Source: Effrenium voratum
Taxonomy: Eukaryota; Sar; Dinophyceae; Suessiales; Symbiodiniaceae
Assembly: GCA_963377175.1 (NCBI GenBank)
Contig: CAUJNA010000582.1
Location: forward strand, 69,501-133,500
Length of the DNA stretch: 64,000 nt
Direction: 5' to 3'
Made by a program: the position numbers and the translations under genes
In this document: positions 42,957 to 52,869 of the stretch, one piece after another
How the letters are laid out: every line of letters begins with the position of its first letter
Numbering within the stretch: the first letter of the stretch is position 1
The notes under the pieces: model-generated
The model's input: only the letters and a program-made list of their open reading frames with translations
What the model was told of the DNA's origin: nothing
The model's database searches: none

Positions 42957-45215
42957 GCCAGCTTTGCCAACAACTGCTCGAAGACACCTTGTGTGTCTGC
43001 TCATGCGAGCCTGGAACCACTGCACAAGTTCGCTCGCAGCGAGTGCACATGAGCAACGGTCAGAATCTGTGGTTCCCGTAAAGGACATTTGACAATTAGT
43101 GAGTCTCCTGGCTTGTGGGACATTTGGCGAGTCCCTCGAAAATTGACCACAGACGCCATAAAACTGACGCTTTCACCGATTCTCTATAGCACCTCGCATC
43201 ACAAAACTCAGACAGCCGAAGCCACTATGCAATGCCCATCTTGAAGGCAGTTCCATACTCCTTCATCTTGAAGTTCGTGTACATGCTCTTGTCCGCACTA
43301 CCGGCGGCACGTTGCTTGCCATGCATGCAACTGATCATGGCCATTTTCTTGGAGCCCTTCAACAAGTAATCGTCGCGATCCCGCAAATCTGCCTTGCATT
43401 CCTGCAGGTCGCTCAAGAGCCCCAAGCAAATGGGATCCCCGTTGATCACCAAAGGAGATGCTCCCAAGGTGGCGCTGGCTGCGTCCAAGATCTCTCTCGC
43501 CTGTTTCAGATCACGGTCGGCCACCCTGCGTGCATTCTCAAGGGCCTCGTGGGTCACGTAGCGGTTCCAATGCAGCTCCACCTGATGGTTCAACGCAGAC
43601 GTCTCCACCTGCGCTTTTCGCTCGATCATCAGTGCCTTGTTGCTGGTCTCGCTACGCTTGGTAACCACCGAGAAACCACGGGCCTCCAAGCGACCGATTG
43701 CCTCCAGCTGACCCTCGGGGCTCTCTGGAAGGCGTAGGGACACCAAGACATCACGGCGCTCCTCGGAGTACAAATCTCCCAGGTCCAACGTGACCAGGCC
43801 ATCCTCCACGGATGGCTTGTAGGAACTGTAGGCCCGAAGGAAGCTCACGTTGGGGGCCAGCTGCAGGGTCATCGAGACGTTCTGATGCGTGGTGGACAAA
43901 AGTCCTCCCAGCGCTTGCCCGAAGGCCTCGGCGATCTGATCCTCCGATTCCACGTGGTTGTAGGTGCCGTCCGTGGTGGTATCCGCCAAGCGTCGGAGCA
44001 TATCGGCATTGTGGTCAGCCCCGAAACCAAAGGTGGAAATGCTGCTCTTGTAGTCCTTCAACTCTTCCAACAGCCCCGCGGCCGCCTGTGAGAGGTCCTC
44101 AGTCTTGGTGATTCCCAGGTTGGCATGGCCATCCGTAAACAGGAAGGTGGAACGGACCACCGCCTCAACGCTCAACTCGGAAGCGTCATCTGCCGAGGAG
44201 CTGCCACACAAACCCCAGAAGCTCTCCTGAGCCGGTTGAGCCGGCCCCGGAGTGCGCAGAGGCAGCAGCACGGTGCGGAAGGTCTCCGGCTTCTCGAAGG
44301 ACAACATGTGGCTCGTCTCCACTTCACGGCCGTCCTGCAGGTGGATAACGACCTTCACCTCAAAGGTGCCCCAGCCGAAGCGTTTCAACTCGAAGGGAGC
44401 TGCCGTCACTTCCACCACGGGGTCGCGGAAGGTCTCGTGGAGCTTGAAGACGACCTTCTTCACGAGGCGTTGATCTTCTGCACCAAAGCGTACCGCCATG
44501 GTCCATTCGTGAACCCGCTCGGCATCCGAGGGCATGGCCATATCGTCGCGCCCGAAGAACTCGCCCCGCTGCACCCTGGCCGCCGCGTCTTCCGCAGCAA
44601 TTCGGCGGTACAAGTTGCCCACCTGAACTGCCTGCTGGGGAGCTTCAGCTGTCATGCGGCGTGGCTTGCCTTTGTGCAGCTCAAGCCCCTTGATCAAGCC
44701 ACCTGACAGGTTGGTTTGCCCATCGATGCGAATCCGTTCGATGGCATGCTGAAGTCGGTTGCGGCCATCTTGGTCACACCATGTCAGCGGCGCAACGACC
44801 TTTGCATCGGAGCCATACTCAACCACACCCAAGGCATCTTTGTCGGACAAATATCGCAACATGAAGATCATGGTCTGCTTCACCAAGCGCATCTTCTCTC
44901 CATGCATGGACCCAGACTTATCCAGCACAGCCACCAGCCGCAAGGGCGCGCGGTGACTGTCATCCGCACATGGGGCAACCACTGAAAGGACTGCCTTCAC
45001 GTCATCCGCTGGGAATGTCATGACATCTCTCTCCAACGCCACCTCTGCTTGCAAACCTCTACTGGAAGAGGTGTCCACCACGTTCCAGCTTGCCATGGAA
45101 CGGGCGTCGCTCAACACCTCAAAGTCTGTGCTGGTCATTGCAAGGCACAGAACACGCAAGGCGATGAGCACGGACAGGGCTTTTACACGTCGACTTCAAA
45201 CTTGAGCCATGCAAC
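42957..45215. repeat. Tandem unit 2 carrying vWA-YEATS gene
   Basis: Second unit of the direct repeat; see 40459-42728. The match ends at CATGCAAC on the right, six bases beyond a TGGCTCAAG motif on the minus strand. Confidence 0.95.
43225..45138 (-). CDS. von Willebrand A protein with inserted YEATS-like domain, copy 2
   Basis: Also 637 residues, intronless, from the ATG at 45138. Only three residues differ from copy 1 (K430N, R477Q, Q586R in its numbering), all outside the vWA metal site and the YEATS segment. A three-base insertion lies just upstream of the ATG. Such identity over nearly 2 kb means a recent duplication or ongoing gene conversion. Two equal copies fit the common dinoflagellate pattern of tandem arrays for well-expressed genes. 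Confidence 0.85.
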   Translation of the reverse strand: MTSTDFEVLSDARSMASWNVVDTSSSRGLQAEVALERDVMTFPADDVKAVLSVVAPCADDSHRAPLRLVAVLDKSGSMHGEKMRLVKQTMIFMLRYLSDKDALGVVEYGSDAKVVAPLTWCDQDGRNRLQHAIERIRIDGQTNLSGGLIKGLELHKGKPRRMTAEAPQQAVQVGNLYRRIAAEDAAARVQRGEFFGRDDMAMPSDAERVHEWTMAVRFGAEDQRLVKKVVFKLHETFRDPVVEVTAAPFELKRFGWGTFEVKVVIHLQDGREVETSHMLSFEKPETFRTVLLPLRTPGPAQPAQESFWGLCGSSSADDASELSVEAVVRSTFLFTDGHANLGITKTEDLSQAAAGLLEELKDYKSSISTFGFGADHNADMLRRLADTTTDGTYNHVESEDQIAEAFGQALGGLLSTTHQNVSMTLQLAPNVSFLRAYSSYKPSVEDGLVTLDLGDLYSEERRDVLVSLRLPESPEGQLEAIGRLEARGFSVVTKRSETSNKALMIERKAQVETSALNHQVELHWNRYVTHEALENARRVADRDLKQAREILDAASATLGASPLVINGDPICLGLLSDLQECKADLRDRDDYLLKGSKKMAMISCMHGKQRAAGSADKSMYTNFKMKEYGTAFKMGIA

Positions 45216-45279
45216 ACCAAGGCATACAGTAAACAACTCGGCAACGTGGAAAGCTGCTGGGCTCTTCTCTGACCTTGGC

Positions 45280-45415
45280 AAGGAAACGGGGGGGGCTGCA
45301 CTTGGGGGCTTGGTATGGGGTGTCGTGCACGCTCACATGCGGCACAAGCTTCGACACGTTCAATGTCTGTTTCTTGCCGAAAACTTCGGAGATGTAGCGA
45401 TTGAGTGCATCCCAC
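45280..45415 (-). CDS. Possible exon of a CCDC81/HU-like domain protein
   Basis: After a GCGCAG acceptor the minus strand reads AWDALNRYISEVFGKKQTLN and continues VSKLVPHVSVHDTPYQAP. This resembles the start of the HU-like domain of CCDC81 relatives (Trp/Leu helix followed by a KG-type strand). Only one exon is seen and the similarity is short. Confidence 0.3.
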
Positions 45416-45449
45416 GCCTGCGCCAGGTGCCGAGTTTACTTGCGGGCAG

Positions 45450-46690
45450 GCTGGAATCAAAATGGGTGTGGGCCTGTCTTGCAGGCAGCTTCAAAAGGAA
45501 GCCGATGGAAGATCACGCATTTTGGGGCCCCAGAGACGAAGCTATACGGGTGTCAGTTGGGGCAACACGAGCGAGCATGGCCTGCGGCATTTCATCAGCG
45601 CTTCGCTTCGCGAGAGCCTGACCGGCTGCATTCGCCAGCAGGTGCTCAGCCTGCGAAAAGCAGCCCTATGTAAGGAATGCGTAGCTTGGTGGATTTCTCC
45701 AGAGCTTGGGTTCCTATCAAAACTGGGGCCAAAGGGCATCCCAAAATGATAGAATAAAATCGCGGTTTCAAGGGAAACCACCGCGTCATAAATATGTAAC
45801 CGTGATGCATTCCACTCTGGAGTTACGCCCCGTTTCTGGAACATTCTCCACCTCGGAGGAGTTTCTGATTGATGCAATCCAGAGTGTGCAAACTCCCTTG
45901 GAACCAAGGCGACTAGCTTGAACAAGCTCCTGCAGCACAAGGCTGAGGCCCGGGCTGTGTACATTCGCACGGCCACGGCAGTGTTTGCCACGCGGCGGGT
46001 GCGACATCACAGCCCCCTACTGATCACTGCAAGCAGCAATGGCAGTGGCCACTTTCACGTTGCTCCGTGCCACCAAGCAACAGCGCCTCTACCTTGAAAC
46101 CTGAACATCCCCGAAGTGGAACTCTGGAACCCGGTGCGCGCCGACTCCGGTGCTTTTCCTGTCTTAAGATGCGCTAGGCCGAGTGCGATTGCAACGGCCC
46201 TAGGCTGGCACCCTGCCACTCCCGTGGGGAAGGACCAGCCTCTCCCACTCAGGTGGAAGCACTCCGCGCCTTCTTTCTCCTCTCGCCTATGCAAATTGGA
46301 TGCCCATAAGCCCAGGGTTGATCTCAGCAAGTGGGGTCTGCGGGAATGCTGGTTCACAGTGACCTCCCTTACTTTGCAGCTGTCAAGCTCGCCTTTCTTC
46401 TTCTTCTTTTTGCCTCAGCCAAAAATAGCACTAGACAACATGGTGATGGCCCTGCTTCAACCCAATGGTTTTCAGATACAATAAGGATTCCACGCGTGCC
46501 ATCTTCCTCCTCCTCCTCTTCCTCCTCTTCGTCATCATCTGCCCTGTGCTTCCTCCTCCACAGACTTGCGACCGCGTTGCACATGCGCGGTTGTCAAGAG
46601 AGTGTTGGCCCACTGGCGCTGCACGCAAACTAAGCTTGGCACTTCTTCGACTTCTTGCCCTTCGCCGACACTCTGTGAATGCACGAAGCG
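45450..46690. other. Region with conflicting open frames
   Basis: At 45540-45680 and 45830-46020 both strands give protein-like frames: plus GNTSEHGLRHFISASLRESL and KLLQHKAEARAVYIRTATAV, minus HLLANAAGQALAKRSADEMP. One is the shadow of the other and sequence alone did not settle which. A TCC-rich run lies at 46500-46545. Confidence 0.3.
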
Positions 46691-47270
46691 CCAATCACAA
46701 TTGCGAGGTTTGCCTTTTGCCGACACTCTGTCAATGTCCCAGCTTATGAATCAATTGCATGGCCGGCGCTTTGTCGACACTCTTGTGCACGCACAGATTG
46801 TCAATCCGTTGCAGGTGTTGCCCTTTGCCACTACTCACTGTCAATCACAATTGCACGGTTTGCCCTTTGCCAACACAGGGTCAATGCACAGATTATCAAT
46901 CGATTGCATGGCTTGCTGTGTTTGCACAGGTTGACAATCAATTGCACGGTTTCCCCTTTGCCGCCCCTCTGTGCTTGCCACTCTGCGCAAACATGGATTG
47001 TCAATCAATTGCATGGTTTGCCTTTTGCCACTACTCTTGTGCACGCACAGATTGTCAATCAGTTGCATGGGTACCGACACTTTTTGCACGCACAAATTGT
47101 CAATCATTTGCATGATTTGCCCTTTGCCGACACTCTGTGCAAACATTCACTGTCATGCAATCAATTGCATGGTGTGCCCTTTGCCGACACTCTGTGCATG
47201 CACAGATTGTCCATAAATTGCATTGCGTGCCCTTAGCCGACACTGTGTGCTTGCACAGGTCGTCAGAGAG
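46690..47270. repeat. Degenerate tandem array, unit about 45-65 bp
   Basis: About ten imperfect units, each with a GATTGTCAATCAATTGCATG-like core followed by GTTTGCCCTTTGCCGACACT and CTGTGCACGCACA. Spacing between cores varies from 45 to 65. Units are diverged from one another, so the array is old compared with the 9-bp satellite. Frames through it are not treated as genes. Confidence 0.85.
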
Positions 47271-47489
47271 AGAGCTTTGGTCAATTGCCCTGTCCCCCCT
47301 GTCCCCTGTTCCGAAAAACTTCGGGGAGGTCAATTGCACGGCGGCGTCAAGAGCAGTTGCATGCCCGATTGGGCATGAGCCCAGGCCTTATCCTTCTTCT
47401 TCTTCTTTTTCCCTTGGCCCAACAAAAGGTTCACTGACTAACTCCCGTGACCAACGCCAACTAGCAAAGCAAAGTTGGCAATTGGCGCC

Positions 47490-47610
47490 TGCGTGACTTC
47501 CCAAGTGGTCCACAAAGATTTCGAAGCACTCCTTTCTCGTTGGCGCGTCCACGGCCTGCCATTCAATATGAAGCTGCCACCAAGCCTCATAGCTCGGAGA
47601 GTACGGAGAG
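47490..47610 (-). CDS. Possible exon, FF-domain-like
   Basis: The minus strand reads WQLHIEWQAVDAPTRKECFE then IFVDHLGSHAG, with the Trp/Arg/Phe spacing seen at the end of FF domains of splicing-associated proteins. It is a single exon with an uncertain family; coding character is good. Confidence 0.35.
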
Positions 47611-48150
47611 TAAATGATGAACAAGGATCACATCCAGCTCCTGCCCCTTTCACCCGAGCCTTCCAGGCCGACTTCTTACTCAGCAAGCTTTCAGCTTCCT
47701 GTGGCCATGTGCAACCCGCCAAGGGCATGGCATGTTAAGCGCCGCTTGACTTCATTCGCGCCACCCTACTCTCCTCGTACGTTGTGCCCACGGAAATCTC
47801 CTTCGTCCTCAGCCCAAGTGCACTGACGGCTACAAGGCAACAAATACCACCAGCAAGGCCGCCGTGGCCAACGGACCGTCAACTCGCACCACGCTAGGCC
47901 CGAAGCTTCATCAGCAGGTCCACGAACCTGGTGCTCAAGTGCTGCAAAGGGATGGTTGCCAGGTATCTTGAGTCAAGGGAAGAAACGTGCACCACTCACA
48001 ATATACTCCAGAAGAATTTGGGGGGGTGGGGGCACGCACCAACTTTGACAGGGCTCACCTTAGAAAAAACAATGGCGATGCAAGCCAAGACACTGCTCCC
48101 GGGCTCCGTCGTCCTTTTCTCCTGACATGAAGCCACAGGGCGCACCATGA

Positions 48151-48440
48151 CTAGTTCAGCCACCCACCGAAACAGCCCCTAAGGATCCGACCGTCGTCTT
48201 CCTCCTCTTCATCTTTCTCCTCCTCCTCATCTTTGTCTTCCTTGTCCTCCTTCTCTTCCTTCTCCTCATCACCTCTGCCATTCTCCCCATTTTCAGTAGC
48301 AGACCTCAGGGCCGGAAGGGTCACCCTTTGCTTCGCCAGGTTGGCTGAGGCCGCTGCCTTTTTCTTCTGTCGGGCCTGGGCTTTGATGGCAATCTCATGC
48401 CCTCCCTTACGAAGACCATGGGAGAATGACTCGGCAAAAT
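48151..48440 (-). CDS. Exon of a Lys/Glu-rich charged protein
   Basis: The frame has AIKAQARQKKKAAASANLAK then a run of Glu, Asp and Lys (DEEKEEKEDKEDKDEEEEKD) and a short tail ending WLN. Low-complexity acidic tails of this sort are common in nuclear or ribosome-linked proteins. It may belong with the exon at 47.5 kb or with pieces at 49.4-49.8 kb. No family is recognised. Confidence 0.4.
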
Positions 48441-48544
48441 CGCCGTTCCAGCGGCCAGCGCGTTCGCCCAATCAGCCTGGTCACCCCTGCCCTGCTTGAG
48501 GCGCAGGCCCTCCTCCAGCATCCGCACCGGACTGCCTCGAAGCA

Positions 48545-49430
48545 ACAGGATGGTGACAAACCGAGGGAGCTATGAAGACCAAAAACCAACCGAAACGCTG
48601 TTTCGCAGAACCGCTGGTCTTTGGGATGCTCTGGCATCCCGCTGTCGCTGGGCAAGCTGCTTCTCGGGCCATTGGCCCCAGAAACTCGAAGGGTCCCTCG
48701 CGGCCCGCTTCCCTGCACTCAGCTCGCCCCCCAAGTGTGGGGCACAGCCTCACTCGCAGGGTTGCACGGGGCCCGCCAGGAGCCGTGCAGTTTGCCGGCA
48801 TTCCCTCAGAAGAAAAAGGAAACACCTGAAGTCGCACTTTCGGAATGGGCCGAAATGTGGAAGCTTAGTCAGAACTCGCTTGCTCATGCCGACCGACAAA
48901 GTCACAGCGCTGCCACTAGAAGCCGAAGTCGTATTCAGTGCAGTGCTTTGGCAAAACACTTGCTGCCAGATTTCAGGGCGGCTGCAAACACTACGCGTAC
49001 TAGAAACAATTTCAGGAAGAAAGTTTGGAGCCGCCCGAAGGCACACTACCTAGAGCTCGCCCTGCAAGCGAAAACCTTTCTGCCGCAGCATCTCGGGAAT
49101 CTGGCCTTGGTGTCGCCACACATGACCGCTCTCTGGGCCACTGCGAGTGTCAGTGATGGCACGCAGCCTGAAATCTCTGTGCTGCGTTTTCAGCTTTGAG
49201 ACCACGACTGTAGGAGTATTGGGTGAGGTCGATCCTCTCCTGACACCGTGGAATAGGTTTTGTTCAGCCAAGCCGTTCGGAATAAAAACAAGCAACGTGG
49301 GCTCTAGCTTGTCAATCCAATGGTGCCGTTTGTCTCCCACTCCTTCTCGCTGCCATTTTCCAACACCACGAGGTCGGGGTTGTGGCCCTGGATCCATCGA
49401 ACCTGCCAGATCCGCGAATTCCGCGTTCAG
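48545..49430. other. Mostly unreadable stretch
   Basis: Frames are open on both strands, but none is convincing over 48.55-49.05 kb. At 49050-49350 a minus-strand frame (TLLVFIPNGLAEQNLFHGV, KLKTQHRDFRLRAITDT) might be coding; a second frame over 49300-49370 (PDLVVLENGSEKEWETNG) is equally plausible. Confidence 0.3.
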
Positions 49431-49439
49431 CCACGAGAG

Positions 49440-49830
49440 CGCCCAGCCTCCAGGTTCTGCCACTCCCTCCAGCGCTTCTCCTCTTTCAGCCAGCGGCGCA
49501 CGTCAGCAAAGTGGTTTAACTTTCAGCCTGCGGAGAGACAAACGTGCGACAAACCCATCTTGAGGTCCCTCTCGTGCCGCTGGCGTCTGGGCTGCGGGCC
49601 CTGGCATGACATGATCATGCCTCGGCTCGCGTCTCACGTTGGGGCAGCCGAGCAGCTCCCCCTCCAGTGCCCAAAACATCCAAGCGATCGCAAATTCGAT
49701 GCCGTGCTGCCCTTCGCCGCCGGCTTCGAAGCCTCCGCTCCACCATCGAGCATGGAGCAGCCCCGCTCCTCACAGTGCCCTTCCTGGCCACGGCTTGCCC
49801 AAGGGAAGGTAACCCAGTAGCCCAGCGACT
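49440..49830 (-). CDS. Probable exons of an unknown gene
   Basis: Minus-strand segments FEAGGEGQHGIEFAIAWMFW plus ALEGELLGCPN (about 49640-49720) and NHFADVRRWLKEEKRWREWQ (about 49460-49520) have clear protein character. No family is recognised and the splice joints were not resolved. Confidence 0.35.
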
Positions 49831-49972
49831 CCCTTTGCTCTATGCCACTTTTTGCAAGTTTGCCCCACTGCGAGCTGCCAAGGCGCTGCATCGCATGACT
49901 TGGCACTGCAGAACTTGCCCTCGTCACTCGTTACCTGCAGGCGCCACAGCCCGAACACGTGAGTCACCGGCA

Positions 49973-50165
49973 TCACGGACTGGCCTTCGCATCCACCAGA
50001 GCACAGCCCACGATGAGGGCAAGCGCCTTGGCTTGCGAGGCAGCCACTCTATCACTCCACAAGACAGGGACGAAATTCGCTTCAGTTGACGCTTTTGTTT
50101 TGGACCAAGACTCTCCCAGCTGGAGGCTGCGGACGGCCATGGCGCCCCGTGCTTTTGAGCCCGGC
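49973..50165 (-). CDS. Terminal exon of an unknown protein
   Basis: The frame reads AVRSLQLGESWSKTKASTEA, then FVPVLWSDRVAASQAKALAL and IVGCALVDAKASP, with a stop at 49973. The Ala-rich hydrophobic segment near the end could be a helix. It is not recognised. Confidence 0.4.
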
Positions 50166-50455
50166 AGCTGGCATGCCAACATGCAAAAACGCAACGGGAC
50201 GAAGCAACGGGACATCTGTTGCTCTGCCCCGGAGGAGAGGGAAAATACAGAAAAAGGAAATGACATGCCCTGGCCCACCAATCATGGTAAAAACTCTCCT
50301 GATTTCGCAACCGGGGCTAACTCATGAGGGGTGCAGCAAGCCGAAGCCCTGCCTGTCGACTTCCGGCGCCTGAGAGAACAGCTCCGAAAGCCGGCCCTAG
50401 CCTCTCGCCCCGTCTCAGACAGCCACCCCCAGCTCAGGATCGTCAAAAGTCACCT

Positions 50456-50797
50456 TTAGCCAGGCCTTGGAAAAGCTTCCTCACTCTGCAAGGCATCTTG
50501 GGCATCTTTAGCTGGTTCGGCATGTTGACAAAGTGTTTTGAGCTGTTGTGAGGCACGGGCCCTATCATTGGGCGTCTGGGTGTTTTTCAGCTGAAAGGGC
50601 ACCTCAGCACGCGGGCCAGACCTCGTGGCTGGGCTTCTTGCGAACATGCCCTCCGGTGCCCAGCTCAAGCCTGCTGAAACCAGAAAGGCTCCAACAGGAG
50701 GCGACCCCGCCAGCTCCACGCTCTGCATTTTTCTTGCTCTCTTCGCGCAGGGCATCTGGACATTATCATGGGGTATTTCATGAGGCCCTTCAGTCAT
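50456..50797 (-). CDS. Possible exon, unknown
   Basis: An open frame of about 110 codons has KRARKMQSVELAGSPPVGAF and ASQQLKTLCQHAEPAKDAQD. Composition is plausible but there is no homology I recognise; it could be partly intron. Confidence 0.3.
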   Translation of the reverse strand: MTEGPHEIPHDNVQMPCAKRARKMQSVELAGSPPVGAFLVSAGLSWAPEGMFARSPATRSGPRAEVPFQLKNTQTPNDRARASQQLKTLCQHAEPAKDAQDALQSEEAFPRPG

Positions 50798-50938
50798 CGC
50801 TTGCTTCGTGATGCTCTAGTGGGTCGCCATTGGCCTGAAAGCAAGAGTGACAACGGCAACTGCGCGGCTAGCTAGCTCGGCACGCACCTGCACGGCCATG
50901 CCTTGATCGTCCACTTGCACCCTTAGATATGCGCACCC

Positions 50939-51800
50939 CTACAGCTTCAATCTGTTCCAACGCAACTGCAGCACGAGCAGCGCTGTAGCAGACCAACAGC
51001 AAAAAGCACGGTGAAGCCAATGAGCAACAGAACCCACAAGCCAGGGCACAGAGCTTCCGGACCTCCTTTCTGGACCAGGTACCTTGCCACGTGTGCCAGA
51101 ACTCCGCTCAGAAAACTCAAGAAAAAGTCCAAGTCTGAAGGCTGAGGTGCACGTGGTAGTTCTCTGCATCTGCTTCCTTGCAGTTGGTCTGTTCCTTGGG
51201 GACACAGTCGCAGGCCCCGTCCACCACGCCAAAGTCGAAGTACTTCCCGCAAGATGCGTCGTTCAGCACATACCTTGCCCCGCTTTTCTGGACCCCGTGA
51301 CTCCCCAAGCTCCAAAAAATGAAAGCTTCCGGCAGCCTTCCGGAAACCTTGTCACCTTTTTTTTTGCATGGCAAAACGCACAATCACGGACATGACTCAG
51401 CTCACTTTGAGGTGGGCGCTCGAAGCAAGCCTTTGTCTGGTAGTTGCCCACATTCTTCTTGTAGCCGGAATTTGCATTTGCCTCGGCATCACACACACAT
51501 CCAGCCCTGCCACCATGGCCACTAATTACCAGCAGCAACTCAAGAACTGTCATGCAAGCAAGTGGCGCAGAACTTGTTGCTGGAGACAAGCGTGAAATAG
51601 TAGGTTGTCGTCAGCGTGGTGCCAGCCGCTTGCAGTTCTGCTTCAGAAACCAGGCTTGCGCTTTTCCTGGTAGGTTTGTTTGCATCCGAAGCCCTGAATG
51701 TTTGGCGTGACTCGTAAGCCAGTGCCAAGGAGCCGCTGGCTGTGATGGTGAACAGCGGGCTTGCCTTTTTGAGCCTGGGAAGTGCCACAATTGACGGAGA
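50939..51800 (-). CDS. Cys-rich membrane protein, C-terminal exons
   Basis: Coding-like minus-strand segments in order. Near 51610-51770: FTITASGSLALAYESRQTF and SLVSEAELQAAGTTLTTTYY. Near 51400-51480: GYKKNVGNYQTKACFERPPQ. Near 51150-51290: RYVLNDASCGKYFDFGVVDG then ACDCVPKEQTNCKEADAE. Near 50939-51110: a last exon with LDFFLSFLSGVLAHVARYL, a single hydrophobic helix (WVLLLIGFTVLFAVGL) and a short tail RCSCCSCVGTD with a stop at 50939. This fits a type I membrane protein with a Cys-containing outer domain and a cytoplasmic Cys cluster that could be acylated. Family not recognised; joints not resolved. Confidence 0.45.
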
Positions 51801-52092
51801 GCGCTGGGAAAAAGACGCGTGCAACCACTGGGACTCCTCTCAGACGTTCCTAACTTTGCGCATCTTGCAGAGAGCATTGACGGTTGGGGGGCAGCCTGCC
51901 TGGTTGCTGCTACCCTTGCCTCAGCCATGTTCAATGGATCTCTGCGTCTGATGGACGCGCAGCCCAGCTAAAGCAGTTTTGGCGCTGCGGCCAAGAAGCA
52001 CCCAATCGCATAAACAAGAGACTGCAAATGTTGCCAAGACTCTTTTCTTGGCCGATGCATGATGCTCAGACTTCCTCAGCCCCAAACTCCGA

Positions 52093-52868
52093 CTAGAACA
52101 GCACGAAGAAATCATGCATGCTGGGAATGGCGACGGCGGCCAGGGCACGCAGAGCTCGGATGCGAAGAGTGTGAGCCTCGCATGCTGCACTCTGTGGGCG
52201 GATATCGTTTAGAGCAGTTTTAGAGCCCAACTTGAGTTCGAAGATGGCTGTTGCAAGCATGACAAACAAGAGATCTGTTAGGGCTGTTCGCGTTGGTTTC
52301 TTTGAAGCCCTGGCCCCACTCAATTCCTTGCCTGCACTGGTCTTCGCTGAACTCTTCGCTGCATCCTTTGGCTTGCCGTCTTTGAAGCTGCTCAGTTCCG
52401 CTACCGTGTCCTCCTCATCTAGCTCGGAGTCCGTTTCGGTGGAATCTGCCGATGTCGAGTCTGCCGATTCCTCTTCTTCTGCGGTGGAGTCATCTACCGT
52501 TTCCTTCTCCGCCTCGTCGGACTCAGTCTCATCCCCGGAAGGCTCAGTCTCATCATGCGAAGGCTCCGTCTCATCTCGCTCATTCTCATCGTCTGCTGCC
52601 TCCTTCTTGGCAATGCTGGCATTTGCAGCCAACTGCCTCTCGGACATCAGCATGTCCCCATTAGGCAGGCCATCTCCATCATCTTCCATTGCTTCGGTTG
52701 TGGTGGTTTCCTCTTCTTCTTCATCTTCTGACTCATCAGGATCTCCGGCCTTTCCAAGAACAGTGGCTTTTGCTACCGTAGCAAGGGCAAGCTTGATTTT
52801 AAGGCCCGTGCATCCTTTGCACTCTTGCTTTCCGCTGTTCTCTTCTCCTGCAGCTTCAACAAGCTGCT
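52093..52868 (-). CDS. Acidic protein exon
   Basis: A frame is open from about 52868 to a stop at 52093. It begins VEAAGEENSGKQECKGCTG, then KIKLALATVAKATVLGKAGD, then long Glu/Asp/Ser/Thr runs (DESEDEEEEETTTTEAMEDD, ETEPSHDETEPSGDETESDE). A hydrophobic stretch LTDLLFVMLATAIFELKLG and a less acidic end follow. The upper border lies after an AATAG that could be an acceptor. An inner ATG at 52689 is the first Met. Whether the hydrophobic end is protein or intron read-through is unclear. No family is recognised. Confidence 0.45.
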
Positions 52869-52869
52869 A

